From: an uncultured Acidobacteriota bacterium
GTDB lineage: Bacteria; Acidobacteriota; Terriglobia; Bryobacterales; Bryobacteraceae
Assembly (NCBI GenBank): GCA_902826685.1
Contig: CADEFT010000033.1
Coordinates: 1 to 64,000 of the forward strand
Direction: 5' to 3'
Length of the DNA stretch: 64,000 nucleotides
Shown here: piece after piece, positions 8,610 through 19,000 of the stretch
Position numbering within the stretch: the stretch's first letter is position 1
Layout of the letters: each line of letters opens with the position of its first letter
Notes under the pieces: generated by a model
The model's input: the letters and a program-made list of their open reading frames with translations, nothing else
Databases searched by the model: none
Told to the model about the DNA's origin: nothing
Translations under genes and position numbers: made by a program

Positions 8610-9396
8610 TTTCGACGCCGCCGATCCAGCGTGGCGTGACCAGGCGCGCCCGGCCCAGCAGAAGTTGCCGTCCGAAGGCGGTAACTTCGAATGCGTGGGT
8701 GATGGCGGCGGGCATCAGCGATTCCAGCCGTTTGAATACGGGATCGTCGCCCAGCCAGACCGGATCTTCGCGCCGCGAGAAGGCGCGGTACAGCGACGGG
8801 CGGCTGCGGTATCCGGCCCCGGCGGCGCGCAGAATCTGATTCTGAGAGCGCGACAATCCATTGAACGGCGAAGGATATTCTTCGAGCAGCCGCTGGAGCG
8901 CCGGGCGCAGGTAGGGCAGCGCTTCGAGCCGATCGAGCGCGGGCAGCGCCGCCGGATCGGGCGAAGTAAAGGCGAGCCAGGCGCGTGAGGCGGCATCGAA
9001 TTGCGCAGCGGTTACCGGCCGCCGCGTGGGCAGCAGGGCCATGACCTGCCGCTGAGGCATCGGCCCCAGATAGGTGTCCGATTGAATCAGCGAGACCGGG
9101 CGGGCGTGTTTGTGGAACCAGTCGAGGATCTGAATGAGTTGAAGCTGATCGTAGAGGTCGTGCTCGAACCAGAGCACGACTTCACCTTCATGATGAAGCG
9201 ATGCGTCGCGTTCGCGGAACGAATTGAGCAGGGAATCGTAACTGCCGTAGCCTTCCTCGGCGAGGAACCGCGCGCGGATGGCCGATAGCTCGTGGAGTGA
9301 GCCGGTGCGCGGCACCGGCCCGTCATGCAAAATGTCGCGCCAGGGGACGCAATGGCCCTCGATACTCACCGAGTCGCCATTGGTGATGTGCAGCAT
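8560..9396 (-). CDS. DUF1835 domain-containing protein
   Basis: A 278-residue cytoplasmic protein. The start (Met-Leu-His-Ile-Thr-Asn-Gly-Asp-Ser) and the segment Val-Leu-Trp-Phe-Glu-His-Asp-Leu-Tyr-Asp-Gln-Leu are hallmarks of DUF1835, found across bacteria with no known function. The second half (about 150-260) is helical, with a Leu-Ser-Arg-Ser-Gln-Asn-Gln-Ile-Leu segment typical of the C-terminal extension of these proteins. Its ATG overlaps the stop of the aminotransferase gene by one base (TGATG), so translation is probably coupled. The 3' end converges on the ABC gene. Confidence 0.8.
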   Translation of the reverse strand: MLHITNGDSVSIEGHCVPWRDILHDGPVPRTGSLHELSAIRARFLAEEGYGSYDSLLNSFRERDASLHHEGEVVLWFEHDLYDQLQLIQILDWFHKHARPVSLIQSDTYLGPMPQRQVMALLPTRRPVTAAQFDAASRAWLAFTSPDPAALPALDRLEALPYLRPALQRLLEEYPSPFNGLSRSQNQILRAAGAGYRSRPSLYRAFSRREDPVWLGDDPVFKRLESLMPAAITHAFEVTAFGRQLLLGRARLVTPRWIGGVEIKANDSSRAVPTLPPA

Positions 9397-10652
9397 CAGC
9401 CGAGCGCTTCCTTCACGGTTTCGAAATAGAGATCGATGTCGGACTTGCGCGTATGCACGTGCGAGGAGAGCCGCACCTGCTGCCCGCCGGTGGTCCAGAT
9501 GCGCTTCTTCTTGAGCAACTCCTGGAGCTTATCGACCTTGGGAGATTTGAACTTCACCGTTACCAGCGAGCCGAACATGGCGTCGTTGCCGGGGGTGAGC
9601 AGATCGACGTGCGGGCACTCCTGCGACTTTTTGAAGAAGTAACGCGCCTGTTCATGGATGCGGGCATAGACGCGCTCCGGCCCAAGCTGTTCGAGGAATT
9701 TCAGCCCCGCCATCATGCCTTCGAAGATGGCGCGATTGTTGGTACCCACGTTCATGAACCGGGCCGCCTTGAGGTCCTCGTTATTCCAACTGCCGCTGGC
9801 GATCGAGGGCCACAACTTTTCCAGATTCTCTTCACGGATGTAGAGCAGGCCGCAGCCGGCGGGCGCGAACGCCCACTTGTGAGGGCTGCCGGCCATATAG
9901 TCGCAGCCAAGCTCGCTGGTGCGGAAGGCAATCTGTCCGTGCATGTGCGCGCCGTCGAGCACGGTGATCACGCCCTTGGCGCGGGCGGCGTCGCAGATCT
10001 CGCGGATCGGCATCACCAGGCCGGTAGGGGAAAGAATGCCGCTGAAGCTCAACACTCGCGTACGCGGGCCGATGGCGCCGATCAACAGATCGGTCAACTG
10101 GCCCGCGCTTTTGGGAGGCAGCGGAATCTTCACTTCGCGCAGGGAGATGCCGTGCCGCGCCTGGCGGATCTGCCAGCAGCCGCGCCCGCTTGGGTGCTCC
10201 TGATCGGTGAGCAGTACTTCGTCGCCCGCCTTGAGGTCGATGCCCGCGGCGATGGTGCATAGCGCCTCGGTGGCATTGTGCATGAAGGCGATCTCTTCCT
10301 TCTTGCAGCCGTAGAATCGCGCCAACTCCTGGCGCTGCTCTTCCATCGCCTCATAGCCCCAGCGCGGATAGTAGTCCATCGTCAGGCCGGCGGATTGTTC
10401 CAGATACCCGGCGACGGCACGCACCACCGGCCGCGGAGCCACGCCCAGGCTTCCGTTGTTCAGGAACGCGCGCCAGTTGGGCAGGAAGAACTGCTCCTCG
10501 CGGATCTTCTTCCAATACGCCTCCGGATTGCGCTCGGCGAGTTTGTCTTCAGGAAGCGGGCGGGTGTCGAGGGCGAGTTTCGCGGCGTTGGCCCCGGTGA
10601 TTCCGAACAGCGAGGCGGCGGAAACGGCGCTTAGAAGATGCCGGCGTTGCAT
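9396..10652 (-). CDS. class V aminotransferase, exported (isopenicillin-N-epimerase-like)
   Basis: A 418-residue PLP enzyme of fold type I. The N-terminus (Met-Gln-Arg-Arg-His-Leu-Leu-Ser) plus a hydrophobic stretch is a likely Tat or Sec export signal, unusual for a cytoplasmic-type family but frequent in acidobacteria. Motifs include Asn-Ala-Thr-Glu-Ala (phosphate site), Leu-Thr-Asp-Gln-Glu-His-Pro-Ser, the cofactor-binding Asp in Val-Leu-Asp-Gly-Ala-His, and the Schiff-base lysine in Gly-Ser-Pro-His-Lys-Trp. The family covers cysteine desulfurases, kynureninases and epimerases; the isopenicillin-N-epimerase-like group fits best. It probably forms an operon with the DUF1835 gene. Confidence 0.85.
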   Translation of the reverse strand: MQRRHLLSAVSAASLFGITGANAAKLALDTRPLPEDKLAERNPEAYWKKIREEQFFLPNWRAFLNNGSLGVAPRPVVRAVAGYLEQSAGLTMDYYPRWGYEAMEEQRQELARFYGCKKEEIAFMHNATEALCTIAAGIDLKAGDEVLLTDQEHPSGRGCWQIRQARHGISLREVKIPLPPKSAGQLTDLLIGAIGPRTRVLSFSGILSPTGLVMPIREICDAARAKGVITVLDGAHMHGQIAFRTSELGCDYMAGSPHKWAFAPAGCGLLYIREENLEKLWPSIASGSWNNEDLKAARFMNVGTNNRAIFEGMMAGLKFLEQLGPERVYARIHEQARYFFKKSQECPHVDLLTPGNDAMFGSLVTVKFKSPKVDKLQELLKKKRIWTTGGQQVRLSSHVHTRKSDIDLYFETVKEALG

Positions 10653-10731
10653 AGCTCATCATGACATGCGCCGTCGCGAGCGGAAACCTTATATACTCGC
10701 TCCTACGATTCCGCCTATCGGGAGTGAGAAG

Positions 10732-13700
10732 ATGCCGCATCGCCGCCTTCTGCTTTGCTTCGGTCTGGCCGCTCTATGCCAGATCGCCACCTTCGCCCAG
10801 GGAGACCGGGCCAGCATCCTCGGCCAGGTTACCGATGCATCGGGCGCCGCCGTCTCCGGCGCCACCGTCACCATCACCAACACCGGAACGCACGAGCGGC
10901 GCCAGGTGATCGCCGATCAACGCGGCGGATACGAAGCGCCGGCGCTCAATATCGGCGAATACGAGATTGCCGTCGAGCAATCGGGGTTCCGCCGCGAACT
11001 GGTGCGCGGCATTGTGCTGGTGGTGGGCCAGCGCGCCAGGGTCGATGTGCAACTGGAAGTGGGCTCGGTCAATCAGGAGGTGACCGTGCAGGGAGCGGCG
11101 CCGCTGCTATCGACCGACGACGCCACCCTGGGCCAACTGATCGACGAACGCAAGATCCGGGAACTGCCGATTCCGGGTAAGCGCAACATGTATATGCTGG
11201 CGCTGCTGGGCGCGGGCATGAGCCGCGGTCCGGCATCGAGCGTGACCACGTCCGGCTTCGGGCCGGGCTTCGGCATTGCCGCCATGGGGCAGAAGGTGCA
11301 CAACAACTGGTTCCTGCTCGATGGCGCGCCGATCCGGACATCCATCCATGCGTCTATGCGCCTGAGGCCGTCGGTGGAGGCGCTGCAGGAGTTCAAGGTC
11401 GAGTCCGGGTTTTACTCGGCGGAATTCGGCACGCAATCCGGCGCGCAGATCATTTCCTCGATCCGGCCGGGCTCCAACGATTTTCACGGGACGCTGTTCC
11501 ACTTCCTGCGCAACGAAAAGCTCGACGCGCGCAATTTCTTTGAGAATCCGCTGGTGCGCCAGCAGCCGCTGCGCCGCAACAATTACGGCGCCGTTCTGAG
11601 CGGCCGGATCCTGCGCGACAAGCTCTTCTTCACCGCCAACTACGAAGCTTTCGCCGAACGGCGCAACGCCCAGGGCTTTGGCGTGTTTCCCACGCAGCGC
11701 ATGTTCCGCGGCGATCTCACCGAGCCTTTCTTCCGCGCCGGGCGCAGCCCTGGCGGAGCGCTCACGCCCATCCGCGACATTCTTTCGAACACGCCGTTTC
11801 CGGGCAATCAGATTCCCGCCTCGCGCATTGCGCCACAGGCGTCGCGCCTGTTCCAGTTCTGGGTACCGCCGAATTTCGGACCGGCCGAGTTTGACGGCAG
11901 CAACAACTATTCGGGCGATTCGCGCACCACCGTCGACGACCGGCAGATGTTCCTGCGCATCGACTACAACCTGGGGGAAAAGAACCGCCTGTTCGGCCGC
12001 TATGGCATTCAGGACATCAATGAGTTCGGGGGCATCGTCAATCCGCATCCGTTCTTCGGCCAGGACCGGCCCAAGCGCCAGCAGAATCTCGCCCTGCAAT
12101 ACACGCGCCTGGTTTCCCCCACTAAGCTCAATGAAGTGAAGGTTTCCTACAACCGCGATCTGTTTCAAACGCTCGACCGCGTGAGCGGCCAGGATTTCAA
12201 CATCGCCCGCGACCTTTTGATTCCCGGCCAGACCAACGATCCATTCACCACCGGCGTTCCGTCGGTCAGCATTACCGGAGTGAGCGGCATCGGCAACGTT
12301 GTGCCGAACACGATCTGGGACGAATCGCGCCGCATCGCCGACACGTTCTCCTGGATCAAGGGCCGCCACTCGTTCAAGATCGGCACGGAATTTTTCCACC
12401 TGCTGCTGCGGCGCGAGACCTATCAGTTCGTAACGGGGCAATTCGGGTTCACCGGTCTTCACGCCGGTCAGGGGTTGACGACGGCCGCGCGCGAAACGCT
12501 GGCCTGGGCCGACTTCCTGCTCGATCATCCAAACCAGGTGCGCACGGCGCATAGCGAAGTGGCCGGATTCAAGCCGGGCCAGTTCACGCGCCTGTTCGGG
12601 TGGCGTTCGCATAGCTTCTTCTCCGACGACTTCAAGGCGACATCGCGGCTCACGCTGAACTTCGGGCTGCGCTATGAATACAACTCGGTTCTGCGCGACA
12701 TCCGCGGCGGCACGCGCAATTTCGATTTCCGCACGCAGGACCTGTTTCCGGAGCCGGGCGTTTCCGCCCCGCTCTACAAGCGCGACCCCAATAACTTCGC
12801 GCCGCGTTTCGGCTTCGCCTTCCGTCCTTTCCGCGATAACAAGACGGTGATCCGATCTTCGTACGGCATTTTCTACAACGTGAACATGCTGAACAATCTC
12901 ACCGAGAGTTCGAAGAACATTCCGTTCAGCGCCGGCATCAACGAGCTCAACAACCCCGGTGTGATTCGCATCCGCATGGCGACGGCCAGCGTTTCGGAGA
13001 ATATCGCCGCCACCTCGGTGCGCGAGGTGCTGGCGGTTCCCGACAACTACGGGGTGGGCGACGTGCAGCAGTGGACGTTCAACGTGCAGCGCGCGCTGCC
13101 GGGCGACATTCTGCTCGAAGTGGGATATGTCGGGTCGAAGTCCAGCCACTTCGACCGGCCGCGTACCTTTAACGCGATCAACGTGCTCAAGGGCGAGCGC
13201 GTGAAGCCGTTTCCGCAGTGGGGCAACATCGAGCTGATCACCACCGACGCCTCCGGGTCCTACCACGGGCTGTTGACGAAGGTGGAAAAGCGCATGTCCC
13301 GCGGCTTGACGTTTCTCGGCACCTACACGTGGTCGAAGACCATGTTCGATGCGTGGGCGGGCAACGCCGGCCAGCGCCACAATTCCCCCTTCGATCTGTT
13401 CCTTGAGAAAGCGCTGGCGGAGACCGATCAACGGCATCGCGTCACAGGTTCGTGGCTGTACGAATTGCCGTTCTTTCGCGCGCGGAAGGATCTGGTGGGA
13501 CGCGTTCTCGGCGGATGGCAGACAAACGGCGTGCTCACGCTTGAGACCGGCATGCCGATTCATCCTTCGCAGACTGTGCAGCCGCTGGCCGATGAATGCT
13601 CGCGCTGCAACCGCAGGCCGGATCGCATCGCCGACGGCAACCTCGCCTCGTCGCAGCGAACGCTTCGCCGCTGGTTCGATACGTCCGCCTTCTCGCTGGC

Positions 13701-13953
13701 CACGGGCCACTACGGAACGTCGGGCCGGAACGTGATCACCGCACCCGGGCTGACCAGTCTCGATTTCTCGCTCTTCAAGAATTTCCGGTTGAGTGAGCGG
13801 AAGAATCTGCAGTTCCGGTGGGAGATGTACAACGCCACCAATACACCGCCATTCAGTCCGCCGGGGCTGGGCATCGGCACCGGGACGTTCGGCGTGATCA
13901 CCAGCGCCGGGCTGCCGCGGGAAATGCAGTTTGGGCTGCGATTGGAATTCTGA
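10732..13953 (+). CDS. Oar-like TonB-dependent outer-membrane receptor
   Basis: A 1073-residue protein. I chose the ATG at 10732 because it starts a clear signal peptide ending at Ala-Gln and follows GGGAGTGAG. Residues about 25-110 form a carboxypeptidase-regulatory-like domain (Gly-Gln-Val-Thr-Asp-Ala-Ser-Gly-Ala). A plug region follows, with Glu-Leu-Pro-Ile-Pro-Gly-Lys-Arg and Leu-Leu-Asp-Gly-Ala-Pro. The long rest is a beta-barrel with Phe-x-x-Arg-Tyr-type repeats and a terminal Phe (Leu-Glu-Phe). These receptors import large or scarce substrates across the outer membrane in Solibacter relatives; the ligand is unknown. Upstream sits a TATACT at 10692-10697 that could be a -10 element. Confidence 0.9.
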   Translation: MPHRRLLLCFGLAALCQIATFAQGDRASILGQVTDASGAAVSGATVTITNTGTHERRQVIADQRGGYEAPALNIGEYEIAVEQSGFRRELVRGIVLVVGQRARVDVQLEVGSVNQEVTVQGAAPLLSTDDATLGQLIDERKIRELPIPGKRNMYMLALLGAGMSRGPASSVTTSGFGPGFGIAAMGQKVHNNWFLLDGAPIRTSIHASMRLRPSVEALQEFKVESGFYSAEFGTQSGAQIISSIRPGSNDFHGTLFHFLRNEKLDARNFFENPLVRQQPLRRNNYGAVLSGRILRDKLFFTANYEAFAERRNAQGFGVFPTQRMFRGDLTEPFFRAGRSPGGALTPIRDILSNTPFPGNQIPASRIAPQASRLFQFWVPPNFGPAEFDGSNNYSGDSRTTVDDRQMFLRIDYNLGEKNRLFGRYGIQDINEFGGIVNPHPFFGQDRPKRQQNLALQYTRLVSPTKLNEVKVSYNRDLFQTLDRVSGQDFNIARDLLIPGQTNDPFTTGVPSVSITGVSGIGNVVPNTIWDESRRIADTFSWIKGRHSFKIGTEFFHLLLRRETYQFVTGQFGFTGLHAGQGLTTAARETLAWADFLLDHPNQVRTAHSEVAGFKPGQFTRLFGWRSHSFFSDDFKATSRLTLNFGLRYEYNSVLRDIRGGTRNFDFRTQDLFPEPGVSAPLYKRDPNNFAPRFGFAFRPFRDNKTVIRSSYGIFYNVNMLNNLTESSKNIPFSAGINELNNPGVIRIRMATASVSENIAATSVREVLAVPDNYGVGDVQQWTFNVQRALPGDILLEVGYVGSKSSHFDRPRTFNAINVLKGERVKPFPQWGNIELITTDASGSYHGLLTKVEKRMSRGLTFLGTYTWSKTMFDAWAGNAGQRHNSPFDLFLEKALAETDQRHRVTGSWLYELPFFRARKDLVGRVLGGWQTNGVLTLETGMPIHPSQTVQPLADECSRCNRRPDRIADGNLASSQRTLRRWFDTSAFSLATGHYGTSGRNVITAPGLTSLDFSLFKNFRLSERKNLQFRWEMYNATNTPPFSPPGLGIGTGTFGVITSAGLPREMQFGLRLEF

Positions 13954-13968
13954 GCTATCGTGGAACCG

Positions 13969-14547
13969 ATGGCCGCGGGAATGCCAACGTACGTCAATAC
14001 TTTTTACGAGGACAGAGTGGAGCGGATCTTCGACCTCGCCGGTTTGGTGGAGCGTCTCTTTGCGTCCGGTGGACTCGAATACCGGATCGTTGGCGGCTTG
14101 GCGGCGTATCTTTACGTCGAGGAAGCGGCTCCCGACGCCGGCCGCCTCACCCGCGACATCGACATCATCGTGAGACGCGAAGACCTGAACCGCATCGCCA
14201 CCGCCGCCGGAAAGTTTGGCCTGGAATACCGCCACGCGGCCGGGCTCGATATGTTGATCCGGCCAGGGGAAACAGCGCGCCGCGCGATTCATCTGGTGTT
14301 TGCCGGTGAGCGGATTCGCCCGGACTATGTCGAGCCGGCCCCGGCGATGGGGCTCTCCCGAACCGTGCGCGGATTACGGCTGATTCCCTTGACCGGACTG
14401 GTGCGCATGAAGCTGACCAGCTTCCGGTTGAAAGATCAAACGCATCTCAAGGACATGGAGGAAGCGGGCCTGATCACACCGGAAGTTCTGGAACCACTGC
14501 CGGCGTTGTTGCGGGAGCGCTTCGAACGCGTTCGCGCCCAGGAGTGA
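13969..14547 (+). CDS. nucleotidyltransferase-fold protein (AbiEii/MNT-like)
   Basis: About 192 residues from the ATG at 13969; GTG 13960 and ATG 13981 are other possible starts. It carries the nucleotidyltransferase pattern: Gly-Gly at residues 42-43 within Arg-Ile-Val-Gly-Gly-Leu-Ala-Ala-Tyr, then Asp-Ile-Asp at 63-65 as the metal-binding pair. This layout is shared by AbiEii toxins, MNT antitoxins and many stand-alone nucleotidyltransferases. No HEPN or AbiEi partner is next to it, so a toxin-antitoxin role is not supported by context. It starts 15 bases after the receptor gene and is followed after 12 bases by a DinB gene, so all three may be co-transcribed. Confidence 0.7.
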   Translation: MAAGMPTYVNTFYEDRVERIFDLAGLVERLFASGGLEYRIVGGLAAYLYVEEAAPDAGRLTRDIDIIVRREDLNRIATAAGKFGLEYRHAAGLDMLIRPGETARRAIHLVFAGERIRPDYVEPAPAMGLSRTVRGLRLIPLTGLVRMKLTSFRLKDQTHLKDMEEAGLITPEVLEPLPALLRERFERVRAQE

Positions 14548-14559
14548 TCTTCACGCCGC

Positions 14560-15033
14560 ATGCTCAATCCATATGCCGCATTTCTCGGGGACCGCGCGCC
14601 GCTGACCGTGATCAGTGAGACACCTGCGAGCCTGCGCGCGGCCGTCGATGGTCACATCGCAGGCGGAACGCTTGACCAGCCATGGGCGCCGGGAAAATGG
14701 ACGCCCCGGCAGGTGCTGGCGCACCTGGCCGATACCGAGACGGTGTTTGCGATGCGTCTGCGCCAATGCGTCGCGGAGCCGCATCACGTCATTCAACCGT
14801 TCGATCAGGATGAGTGGGCGCGTGGCTACGCCTCGGCCGATGCCAGCGCCGCGCTCGCTTTATTCGAGGCGCAACGGCGGTGGAACATCGCGTTCATCGA
14901 GGCGCAGCCGGAGCCGGTGTTCGCCAAGCCGGTCACGCATCCCGAGCGTGGAACGATGACGTTCCGCACCATCGTCGAGACCATGGCCGGCCATGACCTC
15001 AATCACCTCGCTCAACTCGGTTCCGGCGCTTGA
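14560..15033 (+). CDS. DinB superfamily protein
   Basis: A 157-residue four-helix-bundle protein of the DinB/YfiT-like superfamily. The metal-binding histidines are visible: His in Val-Leu-Ala-His-Leu-Ala-Asp at about 55, and the pair in Gly-His-Asp-Leu-Asn-His-Leu near residue 145-149. The Lys-Trp-Thr-Pro-Arg-Gln segment preceding the first His is typical. Members include thiol-dependent transferases and proteins of unknown function. The last 22 bases overlap the 3' end of the SLOG-type gene on the other strand. Confidence 0.8.
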   Translation: MLNPYAAFLGDRAPLTVISETPASLRAAVDGHIAGGTLDQPWAPGKWTPRQVLAHLADTETVFAMRLRQCVAEPHHVIQPFDQDEWARGYASADASAALALFEAQRRWNIAFIEAQPEPVFAKPVTHPERGTMTFRTIVETMAGHDLNHLAQLGSGA

Positions 15034-16031
15034 AGGTATGGCGCGAGAGCCTCGGTCAGGCGAGTGTCGTCGTGAATCTCGAGGGTCCGGTCCAGCTTGA
15101 GGTAGAAGGGAAGATCCTTCAGGCTGCCGCACAACAGCAGCGGCGAACGTCCGAAGGCGTGCGCGAGTCCGAGTTCGTACATCACGTTTGGCGATTGGTC
15201 TGTGACCACGGCGATGACGGCGCGGCATTCGCGGAGATATTTCTGGATCGTGTCCCGAATGTCGCCGGGATACACCTGGTGGTCCAGGCGGATGGCGAAG
15301 TAGCCGCTGTCCTCGATGGCCTTTTTCAGCCTCGCGTAGAACGGGTCGAGTTCCTGGCGAAAGCGCATCAGGACGAGGCAGTTTTTATTCTGAATTAGCT
15401 GGCCCACCACCTTGGCGATGGCGGTCCGGCACTCGGCGGCACGCTCGGGAGTGGCCGGTATCGTCAGGTCCTGAATCCGGCCGGCGTCAGCATCGGAAAG
15501 GCCAAGACGTTCGAGGAAATAGGGCTCATAGGCTTTCCAATAATCCTCGGAGTCTCCGCCGGTGAACGCCAGCGGCAGCGCCGGCCGGCCGGCGGCAATA
15601 GCCATTTCGAGCACCAGCGCGGTGTGCCGGTGGCCGGCAACCGTAATGACCGCATCGGCTAGCTGTACCAGCTTCAGACGGCGCGCCTTGTCGGAAATTC
15701 CTTTCAATACATGACGCTCTCCGCCCTCGGTCGGGCCGAATCGCTCGATCTTTCGAAGCGGGTCATCATACAGAGGGTCCGGGAGAAAGGTTTCCAGCAC
15801 GGAGTCCACGGGCACACCTTTCTCCGCGGCGAAACGAATCGCGCCGCTGGCGGCCGAAACATCGGTGGAAGTACCTTCCGGCTTGTCCCGGTAGGCTTTG
15901 AATCCGCCCGTGACGATGCGGATGCGATCGTTTGCCGAAAGCAGGTGGAACGCCAGCTCTTCGACGAAGCGAGAGACGCCGGCGTTCAGATGCGGTCCGC
16001 CGTAGAACAGGACCCGCTTATCCCGCATCAT
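15012..16031 (-). CDS. SLOG domain fused to a nucleoside-deoxyribosyltransferase/TIR-like domain
   Basis: A 339-residue two-domain protein. Residues 1-175 look like a SLOG (Rossmann-like, nucleotide-sensing) domain: Gly-Gly at 11-12 after a beta-strand, Thr-Gly-Gly at 41-43, Leu-Glu-Met-Ala at 141-144, then Gly-Arg-Pro and Pro-Leu-Ala-Phe-Thr-Gly-Gly at 153-159. Residues 215-325 match the deoxyribosyltransferase/DRHyd fold: Asn-Cys-Leu-Val-Leu-Met-Arg-Phe, Ile-Arg-Leu-Asp-His, and Ser-Pro-Asn-Val-Met-Tyr-Glu-Leu-Gly with the likely catalytic Glu286. SLOG plus DRHyd or TIR combinations are known from nucleotide-signalling conflict systems, where the second domain hydrolyses a nucleotide. It lies 12 bases after a receptor gene. 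Its real function is unknown. Confidence 0.75.
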   Translation of the reverse strand: MMRDKRVLFYGGPHLNAGVSRFVEELAFHLLSANDRIRIVTGGFKAYRDKPEGTSTDVSAASGAIRFAAEKGVPVDSVLETFLPDPLYDDPLRKIERFGPTEGGERHVLKGISDKARRLKLVQLADAVITVAGHRHTALVLEMAIAAGRPALPLAFTGGDSEDYWKAYEPYFLERLGLSDADAGRIQDLTIPATPERAAECRTAIAKVVGQLIQNKNCLVLMRFRQELDPFYARLKKAIEDSGYFAIRLDHQVYPGDIRDTIQKYLRECRAVIAVVTDQSPNVMYELGLAHAFGRSPLLLCGSLKDLPFYLKLDRTLEIHDDTRLTEALAPYLQAPEPS

Positions 16032-16043
16032 GCCCCCATCGCG

Positions 16044-19000
16044 TCAAAAGTAGATTTTCAGGCCCATCTGGAAAATCCGCATGGGACTGCGCAAGGCGCG
16101 GATTTCGCCCACCCGTGGCGCGTCCGGCACAATCGAATCGAGCGTCGCCCAGCCCAGGCCGTTGGGCCGGCCGAACTGCGGCGTGTTGAAGGCGTTGAAA
16201 GCTTCGGCGCGGAACTGCAGCCGGTAGCGTTCCTGGATCACCCAGTTCTTTCCGAGCGACAGGTTCCATTCGTTGCCGCCGGGGGAGACCAGAATCCCGT
16301 TGCCCGCGTTGCCGTAGTGGCACAGATCGGCGCGATTGGGGATGTTGCAATCGGTGCGGCGGAAAGCGGTGGGGTCGAACCACAACTGGCGGCTGCGTTG
16401 ATCGGCCGGCAGGCGTCCGTCGCCGATGCGGTCGGGGTAGGTGCCGGATCCGGTATTGAGATTGCCGCCAGCCAGGCTGTAGGGAAATCCCGTGCGGATG
16501 GTAACGATGCCGCTCGACTGCCAGCCGGCCAGGAGCGCTCCGGCCGGACCTTTCAGGCTCTTGAAAAACGGCAGATCGTAGACGTAGTTGAGCACCGCGT
16601 TGTGAGTCACGTCGAAGCCGTAGCGGGTACGGTCGGCGCGGCGGTTGCGCGGATTCTGATAAGTCGCGTTGACGTCGCCCGAGGGATCGTTGCGGCCGTA
16701 ACCTTCCCCCAGCGCCTTGCTATAGACATAGGACAAGCCGATGGTCACGCCGCTCGAGTAACGCTTCTGGACCTGTGTTTGCAGGCCGTGATAACTGCCG
16801 TTGGCGTAGCTGTCCAGAAACCGGATGTTGCCCATCAGCCGCGCCGCGTCGCCTTCGCCCTGGCTGACGTAGGCCTGATAGGGACGGCGGCTCTGGAAAT
16901 CGGTATCGGTGGAGGGATCGGGATTGTTGAAGTTGGGAACGCTGTTGTCGAGGTGGCTGGTCTTCGATCCCACATAGCCGACGGTAAGCAGCGTATTCCA
17001 GGGCAGGGAGCGCTGGATATCGAAGCTCCACTGCACCACGCTCGAAGCCTTGTTCTCGCGCGGGAACATCAGAAGATTGGTGCGCGCGGCGGCGGTGCCC
17101 TGGCCGGGAAACGGATTGTTCAGCGTAAGGGCCTGCGCCGGATTGCGGAATCGCCTCGTCTGGATGTTGTAGTTCTGCCCGCCGTAGGCAACGGGAATCA
17201 CCAGGGCCGTGTCGGTGACCTGATTGAATCCAAACGTCCCCGATTTCGGCGGCTGCAGATTGAGGATGGTGAAATTGTTCAACTGCTGGGCATTGGCGAA
17301 CCAGCCAAAGCCGGTGCGGAAGACCCACTTATCGGTGGCGCGATAGGCAAGGCCGATGCGCGGCATGAAGTAGCGGTTGTCTGTTTCGAAGAACGAGTAA
17401 TCCTCGCCGGGCCCGGGCACGACGGTCGGAAGCTGCCTGCCGTCGGTGGCGCGGCTCAGAACATCGAGGCGCAGCGTGCGCCAGGTGCGATTGACATCGT
17501 GCGGCACCTGGAAGAAATCCCAGCGCAGGCCGATATTGGCGGTGAACTTACGAGTTACTTTCCATTCGTCGAGGAAGTAAGCGCCCCAGCGATTCTGGCG
17601 CGGCGCGGTCCAGAGTAGACCTTCGGCGGTGGAACTGGCCGAAGGGTAGCCCATCAGCCAGCCCGCCAGACCATAGCCGCCTTCGCAGCAAGTGAGGCTG
17701 CCAAGCGGCACGTTAGCCGCGGCGCGATCGAGCCCGTAACGGAGATACTCGATACCTGTCTTGAAGGTATGGTTGCCGCGGGTGAGCGAGAGATTGTCCG
17801 AAAACTGATAGATGCCGTTCAGATCGATGCGCGCGCCGGCATCGCCGGGAATCACGCCGAGATTGGGAATACCGGTTTCGAGCGCCGAGAACTTGCGGTT
17901 GCTGTCGGTGGCGACGCGGAACTGGCCCACGCCAAGCGAATCCGGATCGAAATCCGTGTACGTGCGCCGGTTCAACTGATCGTGGTTGGTTTTGTTAAAA
18001 CCGGCGCGAAACTCGTTCAGCGTACGCGGACTGAAGATGTGCAGATGCTGGAAGGCGACGTTGTGCGCCCGCACGTGGAAGATGGTGGGGAAGTTGGGAT
18101 TGAAACTGTCGCGGTCGTACTGGCTGCGCTGCAGCGCATAGCGGACGAAAATGCGGTCCGACCCGCTGAAGTTATGATCGACGCGGGCGAAGTACTGATT
18201 CTGGCCGAGAACCATAGGCACTCCGCGGCGCGTGTTTACGTCGAGCAGATCGGCCGGCTCAAATTGCGGCAGCGGCAGATAGGTGTTGAGGATCCTCTGC
18301 GCATTGGCGTTGATGCGGGAAGCGGGGATGATGTTGTTGATCCGGCCGTCGGCGTCGCGGAACGGCTCGCCGGTCATCGGATCGTAGATGATGGTGGGCG
18401 AACGGACGGGGCGGCCGTCGCGAATCAGCGGTGTGAGCAGGGCGGAGAAGTCGCCGCGCCGGAACGCTTCGGGCGCGAAGAAGCCTTCCTGCACCGATTC
18501 CTGCATTTCCCGCACGCCCTCATAATTGAAGCTCCAAAAGGTGCGGTCCTTGCCGTTGTAGATTTTGGGGAGCAGGACGGGACCGGCCATCCACAGGCCA
18601 AACTGATTGCGGCGCAACGCGTTCTTCTTGCGCTCCGGCGTTCCGGCGGGAGTCTGGAAGTTGAGGAAGTAGTCGCGGGCGTCGAGAACGTCGTTGCGCA
18701 AGAAATTGAAGACGGTGCCGCGGAACCGGTTGGTGCCGGACTTCAGGGCGATCTGCACGACAGCGCCGTTGTTGTGGCCGTACTCGGCCGAATAGGAGCC
18801 GGTGGAGACTTTGATCTCTTCCACGGCGTCGATGGAAGGGTTGAACATGGCCTGATTCACCAGAGGTTCGGTGGCGACCACGCCATCCATGGTGATGCGC
18901 TGGTTGGCGTCGCGCTGGCCGTTGGCGCTGAGCGCGGCGGCGGCGCCGGGGAACGGGAACGCGCCGGTCGATTGGCCGTTGAGCCCCATGCGCGTGCCGT

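Noticed and set aside
11107..14292. A 1061-codon open frame antisense to the first receptor
   Set aside because: It lies opposite a clear receptor gene, has no recognisable domain and a composition rich in Arg, Gly and His, typical of a shadow frame in high-GC DNA.
13969..14547. Reading the nucleotidyltransferase as an AbiE toxin-antitoxin pair
   Set aside because: No AbiEi-like or HEPN partner is next to it; the next gene is a DinB protein.
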